A stretch of 12,259 bases of DNA from contig CAAGQC010000011.1 in the NCBI GenBank assembly GCA_900771995.1, positions 1-12,259 on the forward strand. The letters run 5' to 3'. Source of the DNA: Lachnospiraceae bacterium. Lineage in GTDB: Bacteria; Bacillota; Clostridia; Lachnospirales; Lachnospiraceae. Of the stretch, positions 1 to 8,836 are shown piece after piece. A model generated the notes under the pieces. It was not told where the DNA came from. It saw only the letters and a list, made by a program, of their open reading frames with translations, and did no database searches. The position numbers and the translations under genes are program-made. Positions within the stretch are counted from its first letter, which is position 1. Each line of letters starts with the position of its first letter.

Positions 1-2
1 GT

Positions 3-299
3 GCGGACAATTTCCATGGACTGATCATTTCCACCGGCGATGTGACGGTAGAGAAGGATTTCCAGGGTACCATTATCGCAGCCGGCAATGTGTACCTGCG
101 GGATAATGTAAAGGTATCGCCGGACAACGAGGCGGTGCTTCAGGCAATGACCTTAAGCAAGGTCGTGGGAAATACGGAATTTCATGTGACCGATTTCCTA
201 AAGGGCGGCGAGGGCTACCTGGATGGAAACGGCAGATCCTATAGTGCAGAGGTTAATCTTGGAGATTTGATCACTTATGAAAACTGGCAGAAAGAGTAA
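3..299 (+). CDS. C-terminal part of a pilus-cluster protein with a bactofilin/PilX-like beta-rich tail (5' truncated)
   Basis: The reading frame is already open at the left edge (frame beginning at base 3) and ends at TAA 297-299, so only about 98 C-terminal residues are seen. The GTG at base 42 is internal, because similar sequence continues upstream of it. The visible part opens with alternating short strands, with motifs GLIISTGDV and GTIIAAGNVYL. This is the repetitive beta pattern of polymer-forming bactofilin-like tails, which in clostridial T4P clusters often sit at the end of long proteins with a PilX-type N terminus. That family assignment is inferred from style and context, since the N terminus is outside the window. 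The last 23 bases overlap the start of the downstream prepilin gene, which indicates one operon. The likely role is as a pilus-associated or minor-pilin-like structural protein at the cell envelope. Confidence 0.6.
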   Translation, partial: ADNFHGLIISTGDVTVEKDFQGTIIAAGNVYLRDNVKVSPDNEAVLQAMTLSKVVGNTEFHVTDFLKGGEGYLDGNGRSYSAEVNLGDLITYENWQKE

Positions 300-867
300 T
301 AATCAGGGATTTTCTCTGGTGGAACTGGTCATCGTAATGGCGATCATGGCGATCGTCGTGACTACGGTGGGACTTTCCATCTCCCTGGTATCCGGAAGAA
401 AAGTGAAGAAATGTGCAGATGAGATCGTCTCGACCATTGAGAGAACCAGAGTGTTGTCTCTGGGAAAGGATCAGGGACAGGTGGAGTTTATCCTGTCACA
501 GGATGCTTCCGGAGATTATCACGTCAGGATCTATCAGGGCAGCAATGCTTCCGACGATCCGATTCTGGACCGAGTGGTGGGCAAAGATCCCATAGGAGTG
601 AAAGTGATTTTCAGTGGTGAAACCGAGGCCGATGCGGTGGAACTTGGCAATATTACGGGGAATACACCTCATGCCATTCATGCAGCCGGAAAGGGCGGTC
701 TTCGCCTGATCTTCAACCGGGCCTCCGGTGCTTTTGAGAAGGGAACCAACGCTGTGGGCGGCGATGTGAAGACCTATTGTGACAAAATCGTAGTCACCGG
801 GAACGGCAGAACCATAGAGATCACTACGGTAGGACCTACCGGTAAGATATTACAGGAAGTAAAGTAA
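277..867 (+). CDS. GspH/FimU-like type IV prepilin (minor pilin)
   Basis: A 196-aa protein with a class III (prepilin) signal. A short basic leader, MKTGRKSNNQG, is followed by F12-SLVE-L and a hydrophobic helix to about residue 39. Cleavage by prepilin peptidase would fall between G11 and F12, and the conserved Glu at mature position 5 is E16. In this family the helix anchors the subunit in the membrane before assembly and packs in the pilus core. The remaining 150 or so residues form a globular head. A late segment, GLRLIFNRASGAF, resembles the C-terminal strands of GspH/FimT-type minor pilins, so this is probably a priming minor pilin and not the major pilin. The ATG at 277 is preceded by GGAG at 261-264, a rather long 12-nt spacing, and the gene overlaps the upstream gene by 23 bases. 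The exact subclass is inferred; prepilin identity is clear. Confidence 0.88.
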   Translation: MKTGRKSNNQGFSLVELVIVMAIMAIVVTTVGLSISLVSGRKVKKCADEIVSTIERTRVLSLGKDQGQVEFILSQDASGDYHVRIYQGSNASDDPILDRVVGKDPIGVKVIFSGETEADAVELGNITGNTPHAIHAAGKGGLRLIFNRASGAFEKGTNAVGGDVKTYCDKIVVTGNGRTIEITTVGPTGKILQEVK

Positions 868-901
868 TGCCCGGTTCGCGGACAGGGAGCGGTACAAAGC
901 G

Positions 902-912
902 AAAAGGAGGAG
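902..912 (+). promoter_or_regulatory. Strong ribosome binding site of the large prepilin gene
   Basis: AAAAGGAGGAG lies just upstream of the ATG at 917. It is a near-complete anti-16S match with ideal spacing and fixes that start codon. No promoter is evident in the 49-base gap after the preceding gene, so the gene is probably read through from upstream. Confidence 0.75.
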
Positions 913-916
913 AACC

Positions 917-3421
917 ATGCATATCGGGAAAAAGGGATTTACGCTGGTAGAAGTCGTTGTCTCTCTTGCCATTATGACCATTGTGGCAGGGGCCATCGGC
1001 GCTTTCATGGTAGCGGGCAACAACTCTTATATGCGGGGGAACAAGGAACTGACTTTGCAGGAGGAAGCACAGCTGACGGCCAACCAGATCATTGACATGA
1101 TCATTGATGTGGAGAAGAACATTCAGTTCACGGACAACGGTACGACTTCGGAGCTGTTTCTGGAGAACGAGAAGAACAGCTATCTGCTGCAGTGGCGTGC
1201 GGGAAGCGGTGTATCGGATCCCGGCAAAGTGTATTTCTTCGAATCCGACAATACGCTGGACGTCGATGGGAATCTGAACTGGAGCTCCGAGTCTCTTCTG
1301 GCGGAATATGTAACGAAATTTGACGTGGATCTGTCCGGTGTGCGCAAGGACCGCACGGTGGTTCTGCGGATGGATTTCGCTTATCAGGATAAAAGCTACA
1401 GCATCAACGAGACCATCCGTCTGCGAAATGACCTGTCAGCGGCAAAGGGAATGGATTATGTCTGGATCTCCGGATTACAGGTAAGCCCGAAGACCCCGTC
1501 CTTGAAGCAGTCGGATTCCCTGAATTTCTCATACCGTGTGCTGGGAGATCCGGAAGCAGCGGCAGAGGAGATGGCAAAGCCGGATCCTGTGACCTGGAAA
1601 GTGGAGTATTATAATGGCGGTAGTACACCGACCCCCTGTAAGAGTTCTATTGATGCCAAGACCGGAAGACTGACCATCGCAGCGGACGAGATTTTAGGAG
1701 ACAATATTTTACTGGTCACCTGTACGCTGAATTCCAATCCTTCCTTACAGGATACGGCACTGGTCAATGTACTGGAGCGGAAAGTACTGGGACTGACCAT
1801 CACCCCGAATTATGCGGATATTGAGAGAGGATCTTCGGATACCTTTACCTATACTCTGACAGGAACCCAGAATGGTATGGATGCCGGAGTGACCTGGAAA
1901 GTTGAACGTGTCAATGGAGCAGCGTTAGCTTCCGGCACCCAGATCACCCCCACCGGAGACGGAACCCCTACATCCGACGGAAGCGGTCATCTGGTGAAGA
2001 AAGGCACCGCAAGTCTGGCAATAGGAACGACGGAGAGAACCGGTACTTATGTACTGCGGGTGACCTGTACTTCCAATGCGGACAGCGATTATTATGATAC
2101 GGCGCTGGTAACGGTCTCTGTCATCAAGGGACAGTATACGGTGGAACTGATCCCCGAGGTACTGACCACCTATGCATTCACCGAGAGTGGAGAGACCCGG
2201 ACCGGTTATAAGGTTAATATTGAATGTCTGCCTTCCTGGGCAGATTATATCAACGGTTATCCGAAGATCACCTGGGAAGTGGTGGATGATGCCAGCGGAT
2301 ATACTCTGGGAGCGTATGAACTGGACGAATCCAATATCTACAAGCAGACATTATATTGCAGTACCAACATCAATACGACAGTCACTATAAGAGCAAGAGT
2401 ACAGCTGGATGAGGAAAACTGGTATTATCCGACACTGGATATTCCCATCCCGGATCTGCAAAAGGCCAAAGATGCCAAGGCTCCTTACATCGACAGCAGC
2501 CAGTTCGTATTATATCGAAACGGTTATGTAAAATGCCAGTTGAAGAACTATGACGGCAATATGGATGAAGTGGTATGGAGCATTGCAAACGACGCGGAAC
2601 TGGGACTGTTGGATACGGTAAACGGCGGCACGATGACCAAAGAAAAAGAAGAGACTTTGATCTATCAGGCGAATCATAAGTATGATCACGAAAACGGTTA
2701 TCCCAATGCAGAATCCATAGGCAAGGTTCGTAATTACCGGACGGTAGGATTTTCCAGCGGAGAACCGGAGTACATTTACGACAGCAGTGGCAAAGCAATC
2801 AATATTAAGAATCGAAAAGCAATTTTTGCGGAAGATTATGACAACACCATGGTTCCACAGTCTGTCAGCGGTGCACCGGATGCTGTCGCGGGATGTAATA
2901 ACATATATCCTACGGCAACCGGGAAATATGCGTATATCTGGGCAAAGGGATATCTGGACTGGACGAAAGAATATCGTCTGAAACTGCAGGCGAAGGATAA
3001 AGCGGGAAAGGTGATCGCAGAGACAGACCTGCTGATTCCCGAAGTAGACATTTTCTTCCCGGAGGATAAGAGATCCATTACCATCAATCAGGCTGACTGG
3101 CTGTACATTAATGGAAGTAAGTCGGACGGAGGTGTCTATGACTATCCACTGGAGGCTACCATCTATGGTTTCTACGGAGGAAATGTAGGACTGACGGATA
3201 CTACCCCCAGAATGGTATTGCAGCCCAAACTGTATAACGATAACAAAAAAGTTGTGGAAAATACAAGGGTAGATGCCAGCCTGATAGATTCCAGAGAATA
3301 TATTAAATTGTACATTGGTGCAAATGTAGAAAATCCGGTAATGTACTTGAAGTTCTATGATTCCAGAAATATCGGTATCGACAGAATTGTAACGATTTAT
3401 TGGAACAGGGTGAAAAATTAA
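917..3421 (+). CDS. Very large prepilin-like protein (PilW/GspJ-like N terminus) with Ig-like repeats
   Basis: An 834-aa protein starting with leader MHIGKKG and then F8-TLVE-VVVSLAIM, a clear prepilin peptidase site (G7|F8) with Glu at mature position 5 (E12) and a hydrophobic helix to about residue 32. Residues 33-180 resemble a PilW/GspJ-like pilin head. From about residue 183 the protein contains tandem beta-sandwich modules. Each carries a [VI]xW[KES][VI] signature: W227 (VTWKVE), W327 (VTWKVE), W453 (ITWEVV) and W554 (VVWSIA), about 100-126 residues apart. The first two are closest in sequence. Bacterial Ig-like (BIG) folds are the natural reading, but this is inferred from pattern. The remaining 250 or so residues are an unassigned beta-rich, Tyr-rich end. 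Ordinary minor pilins are about 150-350 aa, so this one is exceptionally extended and probably projects from the pilus or its tip. Its stop codon overlaps the next start (TAATG). Confidence 0.85.
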   Translation: MHIGKKGFTLVEVVVSLAIMTIVAGAIGAFMVAGNNSYMRGNKELTLQEEAQLTANQIIDMIIDVEKNIQFTDNGTTSELFLENEKNSYLLQWRAGSGVSDPGKVYFFESDNTLDVDGNLNWSSESLLAEYVTKFDVDLSGVRKDRTVVLRMDFAYQDKSYSINETIRLRNDLSAAKGMDYVWISGLQVSPKTPSLKQSDSLNFSYRVLGDPEAAAEEMAKPDPVTWKVEYYNGGSTPTPCKSSIDAKTGRLTIAADEILGDNILLVTCTLNSNPSLQDTALVNVLERKVLGLTITPNYADIERGSSDTFTYTLTGTQNGMDAGVTWKVERVNGAALASGTQITPTGDGTPTSDGSGHLVKKGTASLAIGTTERTGTYVLRVTCTSNADSDYYDTALVTVSVIKGQYTVELIPEVLTTYAFTESGETRTGYKVNIECLPSWADYINGYPKITWEVVDDASGYTLGAYELDESNIYKQTLYCSTNINTTVTIRARVQLDEENWYYPTLDIPIPDLQKAKDAKAPYIDSSQFVLYRNGYVKCQLKNYDGNMDEVVWSIANDAELGLLDTVNGGTMTKEKEETLIYQANHKYDHENGYPNAESIGKVRNYRTVGFSSGEPEYIYDSSGKAINIKNRKAIFAEDYDNTMVPQSVSGAPDAVAGCNNIYPTATGKYAYIWAKGYLDWTKEYRLKLQAKDKAGKVIAETDLLIPEVDIFFPEDKRSITINQADWLYINGSKSDGGVYDYPLEATIYGFYGGNVGLTDTTPRMVLQPKLYNDNKKVVENTRVDASLIDSREYIKLYIGANVENPVMYLKFYDSRNIGIDRIVTIYWNRVKN

Positions 3422-6400
3422 TGACACAGAACCACAGAAAAACTCTTAAAAAGTGCATAGCCTTTTCACTGACAGCAGCGGTCGTCGCCGGTGCTGTCGG
3501 TTATTATGGAGGAGCGGAGGTCGTTAACGCGCAGGAGAGAACCCTGCCGGGAATCGAGCGACTGGTACAGGAGACCGTGGACAGCGGTGATACCTTCCAT
3601 ATTCTGGAGGTGGTTCCTTCCAGGGCGGATGCCTCCATCGGCTACCTGATCGGCGGAGAGGAGCCGGTCTCTGAGGGAAGAAAGCTGTCCGAACTGCCTT
3701 CTGCGTCAGAGAGAGCAAGAGTCATGGCAGGACTTCCCGACAGCCTGTCAGGCTATACGGGATCCGACGGACTGCTTACCGTATCCGGCTATACGGAGGG
3801 TGACAGCGGCAACAGACAGGAAGAGATCAAGGGTACTTTTGTACAGAGAGAGGACGGACAGGGACATTATAATTACGGCCAGAGCACGGGAGCCTACCGG
3901 ATGCTTGCGGCGGGAGAAACGACGGAGAGCAAGACCTACCGGAGAGACAGTAAGGTAGTGGAATCCGATGCTGCCGGAGAGAATACCCATGCCGTACAGG
4001 TTGCCATGGCGCTGTTGGACGGTTCCGGTTCCCTGAAGATCAATGTGACGGAAGGCAGTACCACCAATCCCGGTGTCGTAACGGCCAACGGACAGGAGCG
4101 CTATGCACTCCAGTACTACAGTTACATTCCCTCCGGAAGCATGAATGTTGATTTTTTCCATCTGGATCCTGCCAATTATGTAGGCAACCAGGTATGGCAG
4201 AAGCAGGGAGACGGGAACGATGCAACCTATACCTACCTCGGGAAAGTGATCCTGGGAGCGGATGTTCCTGCGGATTATGTGACGGTTACCGACGGCGATG
4301 CGGCGGCAGCCGTTGTGGATGTAAGGAGCCTCTATGTGCTGGACCGCACAGCAAAACAGGCGATCCCCTGGGCAATTTATAATGAGAACGACGGGAATCC
4401 CTATTATGCGGAGCATGTGATTGTGGATGGTGTTTTCTGTTATTTTGCAGTAAATGAAACCGGTGATTATCAGGTTTCCTCGGCGGTATACTGCGAGGAA
4501 AGCGATTTTGCACTGGTTGACAGCTACATTGAGGATGATGCCGGAGATTATGTCAGAGAAAGCGGAGAGGACGGCAGCCTGATCGCCAGAGGTGATGCGG
4601 CTTTTGACGAAACGCAGACGACATATGATTTTATCGGGGATGACAGTGCGTCCGTCTACGATACGGTCACCTATTCCGGCGGTATTTACAATCAGGAATG
4701 GTTCAGAAAACAGGTACTGAATTTAAGCGGGCATGGCCGTTATGAGGCCGATGCCGATACGGATGCTTCCTCCGAGATGAACCGGATGAAGATTGAAGTC
4801 AGCACTGTGACACTGGAGGAACTGGCGAAGCTTGCGGGAGCCATGGCGCTTACGGACGAGACCGCCCGGACAGAGGCCATGAAGGCAGCTTATTGCGGCG
4901 TGGATCTGTCACAGGTGGATATGATCTATCTGTCCGGCCGGGGAACCTATGAGGCGCTTGGAGATACACAGCAGGAAAATCTGACGGCGGCAGCGACATT
5001 GTTGGCGAGACTGGGCTTTGGCTACGGCACAGGCAGCAATACCACCCGCAGTGATGCCGGCAGAATTCCGGTAGTCATGGACTATGGATTTTACAGCGGA
5101 AATAAGGCGGTAGGGAATACGGCAGCAGCCAATCTGGTATTAAGTCTGCTGTTGGTATCCGACGAGGAAGTGGCCTCTGCCATAGGAAACGAAGGGAATG
5201 CCTTCTGGGCGGGAAGCACGGCGGCAGGACTGGAGAGCAGGGTCAAAGCCATGATGCAGAGCCTTGGCTATGCTTTTGGCAGTGATCTGTTCGAGTATCT
5301 TACACAGAATGTTTATCTGAATGACGACAGTGCAAACGGCTATGCGGCAAAGGATTATCTGACGGAAATCGCGGCGGATTCGCGCCGCGGGCAGATCTAC
5401 AGCGATGTACTGGCGGAGATCCGGTATGAGAATTTCTTAAGCCAGAAATCTTCCCAGAATCAGGGAGAGGATCTGAAGGAGAGCATTACCAAGGCCTCCA
5501 TCACCCGTTATATCCTGAACTGGTATATGCACCGTGTCATCGTGAAATCCGAACTGAAAGTGCTGGATCTGGAGCCTTGTTATGATTTCGGGCAGGATGC
5601 CCTGACGGAAGCGAGAGTAAAGGAACTGATGGGACTGGGGGATACCTATGAAGGAACCATCGAGATCACCCAGATGGCATCTACGGAGTTTATCGGTAAA
5701 GTAGAGGACATGAATGCCAGCTATGACCTGATCTATGTGGGTGCCAGATGCGGGAATATGAATACGGATGCCAACGGGGATACAGTCTACAACGACAGCA
5801 ATATGAACGGGCTGATCTATACCCATGTGGGAGACGCCTATGATTATTCCGGAGAATCTGACAATGACAGGCTGCGTCTGCGGGATGATTCCCTGGAACA
5901 TAAACAGAATCAGTACGATAATTCCCAGGGCAATGCGGAGAGAGCACGCAATACTTATCGTGGTCCCGGCAATGATATGAATTCCACAAAACTGGAGGAA
6001 TTCAAGCAGTACATGCAGGCCGGATACCCGGTAGTGTTTGCCGATAAATTCTTTAAAGTGGAGGGTGGAAAAGTGGTGGCTTCCACCAGAACACTGGATA
6101 AGAATTCTTATTTTTACCAGCTGGTACAGTTTGTCCTGAGTACGGATGCTGGCGGCAATTATCTCTACTGGCAGAAGAATGTATTTGTGGAAAGCCAGTT
6201 GAAGAGCAGCACGGCGGATAATCCGCTGGGGGATAATCTGCAGTTGCCTCTCACCACGACCCTGGCAGAACGGCAGAATACCTTCTGTGATTATCTGAAT
6301 CTGTCGAAACTGACACTGAACTGGGTAACGGATCTGGGAGAGGTATACCGCCCGGATGCATTATACAGTACCGGCGCAAAGTCAGGAGAGCATTATTCCG

Positions 6401-8685
6401 GAAGTTTACAGCCCATAGGCGGAGAGTACCGCATGCAGTATATTTTCTCTCTGGAAAATGATGCGGCGCTGTCCCAGGTAAATACCACTTACGACTGCCG
6501 ACTTTTCATTGATAAGAATTCCGACGGCAGATTCGCCGGATCCGAATACACCAGCGGAGGCGGCAGCAACGCTGCGGAGGAACTGACAGGACTGGAGGTC
6601 TATGTCAGAAACGGCAGTAACTGGGAGAAGGTGGATCAGGTCGTTACGGAGAACGGCAATCATTATGAACTGCGTACCGGAAGAGTCTATAAGGTAAGCC
6701 GTGTGCTGCCGGATGACTTCACGGGTGTCCTGCCCTGGAAGCTGGTGCTCTATGACAATGCGGACAGACTGGTAAGAACAGCAGTGTCGGATTATACGGC
6801 AGTTCCTTCCGGTAGCGGACGGAAATCCATAGATATCCTGCAGCTGTTGTCAGATAAGAGAAACAAGCAGAAGGACAAGGATGCCAATAATACCTGGAAT
6901 CTGGGAGAAGATAAGACGTTCCAGAATTATATTGATGCACTGAAGGATTATGACATCCAAGTGACTACGATGTATGTATCGGATCTGGTGGACAGCATTG
7001 ATACCACTCCCGGGGACTGGAACTATGACAACACCTATGGCTATAATCTCATACGCCAGAAGAAAGCCTATGAAATCTTCCAGCAGTATGATATGCTGAT
7101 CATCGGATTTGCGGATAATTTCCAGCTGGGTTCGGATTATGACAGTTCGGAGACGGCAAAATCCCTGAAAGAGGATAAGCAATATGATAATATTCCGGAT
7201 CAGAATATGGCCATTGCCAGAGCCATCAGAGATTATGTGGAGTCCGGCAAGAGCATTTTGTTCACCCACGATACTTCTTCTTATATTGCCAGCATGGAGT
7301 CGGTGGATAAGAACTGGTACTGGGGCTATGAGATCAACCGTACCATTCGTGCGGCGGTAGGACTGGACCGCTATGGAGCGCTGAAGGACTATTATACGAA
7401 GACAGCAAATGAGATCTATAACAAGGATTGGATGAATGGCGGTCGGACAAATTTATATGAGGAATACAAGAACTATGCGGATAAGCTGGCCAGTGACTAT
7501 ACTTATGATGAGTTAAAGGAGCCGAATACGGATACCGTTCTGGAGCAGAAGGAAGGTCTGACGAAGTATACGGTGGTTCGTTTCATGACACAGAAGCTGG
7601 AGACGTTACGTCTGTCCGGCAAGGTGGATAATTTCTACTTCCCAGTGAGAAACGATCTGCTGAGACAGGTGGCCTTTAAGGATGGTAAGGAAGTTGGCGC
7701 AACGGGTACCAGTATCATGCTGAACGGAACTTATTCTTACGATACCACACCACAGCTTCGGGTCACCGAGGTGAATGACGGCCAGATCACGAAATATCCT
7801 TATCTGATCACGGATGAGGAACAGCAGTGGTTAAAGGTCAATTCCACCCATTACCAGTGGCTGCAGCCCAACATGGAACTGGATAAGGACGGGGATGGCA
7901 AGAACGATATCGTGGTATGGTACACGATCTCTGATCTGCACCAGAATACCAACGCAGCGACGAATCCCTATGTAGGAAATAATATTTACAGCATTGATCC
8001 CAAGGATGTGGTAAACAATTATTATATTTATACCATGGGAAATGTTACGTATTCCGGAGCCGGACACAGAACCCCGGAAAGCTCTACGGAGATGAAGCTG
8101 TTTATCAATACCATCGTTGCGGCATACAATGCGGGAGTGAAGGCTCCCAAGGCCGAGTTCCAGAACAGCAGTGGCAACCAGATCAGTTCTATTTATATGA
8201 TCTACGATGAGCAGAATCATGTGGTGCTCAGACAGGCCGGAGAGAACCAGAACGAAGTACAGGTGAACTTCAAGGTAACGGATTATAATGTACTGTCCGG
8301 TGACCAGCAGACTTATGTGGAGTTCTACAGAGCCTGCAGAGAGGATGACACCAACGGTATCACCGTGGATGGAATCGCCGGTAAAGTGGTGCCTTTTACG
8401 GTGAAGAAGGTGGCCGATTCCTCCGGCAGGGAACTGACCGGCAGCGGAACCACCGTGCCCCGCTATCAGGTCACCAATGGTTCGGTATATTCCTTAAGCT
8501 ATGATCTGTCCGAGATGGGGCTGTTTAGCAGTGATTCTTCTTCCAATATGACACTGCAGACCGATGCCACACCTTCGGTGGTCTACTTAAGAACCTACAC
8601 CGTCTACAATAACGGCACCGGACAGACTCCCACCGCCACCGCACAGTTGAGCGTCAGCGTGGAGAAACTGTTCGAACTGAAGTAA
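3421..8685 (+). CDS. Giant Sec-secreted protein with Ca-binding loops; candidate pilus-associated/tip protein (DUF5057-like)
   Basis: A 1754-aa protein. The ATG at 3421 overlaps the previous stop (TAATG) and has AGGGTG at 3407-3412; an in-frame ATG at 3400 lacks this arrangement and would sit inside the preceding gene. A Sec signal is clear: basic K7-K11, a hydrophobic core about 12-29, and likely cleavage after VNA (A37|Q38). No lipobox, LPxTG motif or C-terminal membrane helix is seen, so it is released or held by partners. I see three degenerate alpha/beta segments with YDxIxxG and VVxxD-type strands (about 500-556, 712-877 and 1137-1285), and a YSGAGH...KLFINT segment (1544-1564). These recall clostridial extracellular DUF5057 proteins, from memory only. 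Metal-loop motifs occur at 1031-1042 (canonical EF-hand loop) and 1488-1496 (DKDGDGKND). The C-terminal 200 residues look beta-sandwich-like. Function is unknown; the operon position suggests a pilus-tip or adhesin role. Confidence 0.8.
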   Translation: MTQNHRKTLKKCIAFSLTAAVVAGAVGYYGGAEVVNAQERTLPGIERLVQETVDSGDTFHILEVVPSRADASIGYLIGGEEPVSEGRKLSELPSASERARVMAGLPDSLSGYTGSDGLLTVSGYTEGDSGNRQEEIKGTFVQREDGQGHYNYGQSTGAYRMLAAGETTESKTYRRDSKVVESDAAGENTHAVQVAMALLDGSGSLKINVTEGSTTNPGVVTANGQERYALQYYSYIPSGSMNVDFFHLDPANYVGNQVWQKQGDGNDATYTYLGKVILGADVPADYVTVTDGDAAAAVVDVRSLYVLDRTAKQAIPWAIYNENDGNPYYAEHVIVDGVFCYFAVNETGDYQVSSAVYCEESDFALVDSYIEDDAGDYVRESGEDGSLIARGDAAFDETQTTYDFIGDDSASVYDTVTYSGGIYNQEWFRKQVLNLSGHGRYEADADTDASSEMNRMKIEVSTVTLEELAKLAGAMALTDETARTEAMKAAYCGVDLSQVDMIYLSGRGTYEALGDTQQENLTAAATLLARLGFGYGTGSNTTRSDAGRIPVVMDYGFYSGNKAVGNTAAANLVLSLLLVSDEEVASAIGNEGNAFWAGSTAAGLESRVKAMMQSLGYAFGSDLFEYLTQNVYLNDDSANGYAAKDYLTEIAADSRRGQIYSDVLAEIRYENFLSQKSSQNQGEDLKESITKASITRYILNWYMHRVIVKSELKVLDLEPCYDFGQDALTEARVKELMGLGDTYEGTIEITQMASTEFIGKVEDMNASYDLIYVGARCGNMNTDANGDTVYNDSNMNGLIYTHVGDAYDYSGESDNDRLRLRDDSLEHKQNQYDNSQGNAERARNTYRGPGNDMNSTKLEEFKQYMQAGYPVVFADKFFKVEGGKVVASTRTLDKNSYFYQLVQFVLSTDAGGNYLYWQKNVFVESQLKSSTADNPLGDNLQLPLTTTLAERQNTFCDYLNLSKLTLNWVTDLGEVYRPDALYSTGAKSGEHYSGSLQPIGGEYRMQYIFSLENDAALSQVNTTYDCRLFIDKNSDGRFAGSEYTSGGGSNAAEELTGLEVYVRNGSNWEKVDQVVTENGNHYELRTGRVYKVSRVLPDDFTGVLPWKLVLYDNADRLVRTAVSDYTAVPSGSGRKSIDILQLLSDKRNKQKDKDANNTWNLGEDKTFQNYIDALKDYDIQVTTMYVSDLVDSIDTTPGDWNYDNTYGYNLIRQKKAYEIFQQYDMLIIGFADNFQLGSDYDSSETAKSLKEDKQYDNIPDQNMAIARAIRDYVESGKSILFTHDTSSYIASMESVDKNWYWGYEINRTIRAAVGLDRYGALKDYYTKTANEIYNKDWMNGGRTNLYEEYKNYADKLASDYTYDELKEPNTDTVLEQKEGLTKYTVVRFMTQKLETLRLSGKVDNFYFPVRNDLLRQVAFKDGKEVGATGTSIMLNGTYSYDTTPQLRVTEVNDGQITKYPYLITDEEQQWLKVNSTHYQWLQPNMELDKDGDGKNDIVVWYTISDLHQNTNAATNPYVGNNIYSIDPKDVVNNYYIYTMGNVTYSGAGHRTPESSTEMKLFINTIVAAYNAGVKAPKAEFQNSSGNQISSIYMIYDEQNHVVLRQAGENQNEVQVNFKVTDYNVLSGDQQTYVEFYRACREDDTNGITVDGIAGKVVPFTVKKVADSSGRELTGSGTTVPRYQVTNGSVYSLSYDLSEMGLFSSDSSSNMTLQTDATPSVVYLRTYTVYNNGTGQTPTATAQLSVSVEKLFELK

Positions 8686-8732
8686 AACGGAATAGAATCA
8701 GCAAATTGCTATTGGCAAAATGCACAAAACGT

Positions 8733-8771
8733 AAGGTCGTGGAAATCACCAATTTCTGCGGCCTTATTTTT
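8733..8771 (+). terminator. Rho-independent terminator of the pilus operon
   Basis: A 14-bp stem (8733-8746 with 8752-8765, starting AAGGTCGTGG) closes completely if three G-U wobbles are allowed. The loop is CACCA, and ATTTTT follows directly at 8766-8771. It lies 48 bases after the stop of the giant secreted protein gene and so ends the operon. The opposite strand has no comparable T-run. Confidence 0.85.
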
Positions 8772-8807
8772 GTACAGTTTTTCAGCACACGAAATCCCGG
8801 AAAACTA

Positions 8808-8836
8808 TTGTGTGGGAGAAGGCTTTATGCTATAGT
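8808..8836 (+). promoter_or_regulatory. Putative sigma-A-type promoter upstream of the Rpn remnant
   Basis: TTGTGT (8808-8813) and TATAGT (8831-8836) are separated by 17 bases. The -10 has one mismatch to TATAAT; the -35 is weak beyond TTG. It follows the terminator and faces the Rpn-type remnant, so it may be the old promoter of that gene. The 340 or so bases between 8686 and 9027 otherwise hold only the terminator and an 8-bp inverted repeat (AAGATATC 8869-8876, GATATCTT 8895-8902). Confidence 0.4.

Noticed and set aside
3400..3420. Upstream ATG (3400) as start of the giant secreted protein
   Set aside because: It lies within the preceding gene, lacks a spaced Shine-Dalgarno, and adds residues before a signal peptide that is already complete from 3421.
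2510..3427. 305-aa ORF on the minus strand
   Set aside because: It lies antisense to the well-supported large prepilin gene, shows no start signal or coding-like protein sequence, and mirrors its codon pattern.
3748..4416. 222-aa ORF on the minus strand and several others antisense to the giant gene
   Set aside because: They are shadows of a long coding frame; their products are low in sense and lack ribosome binding sites.
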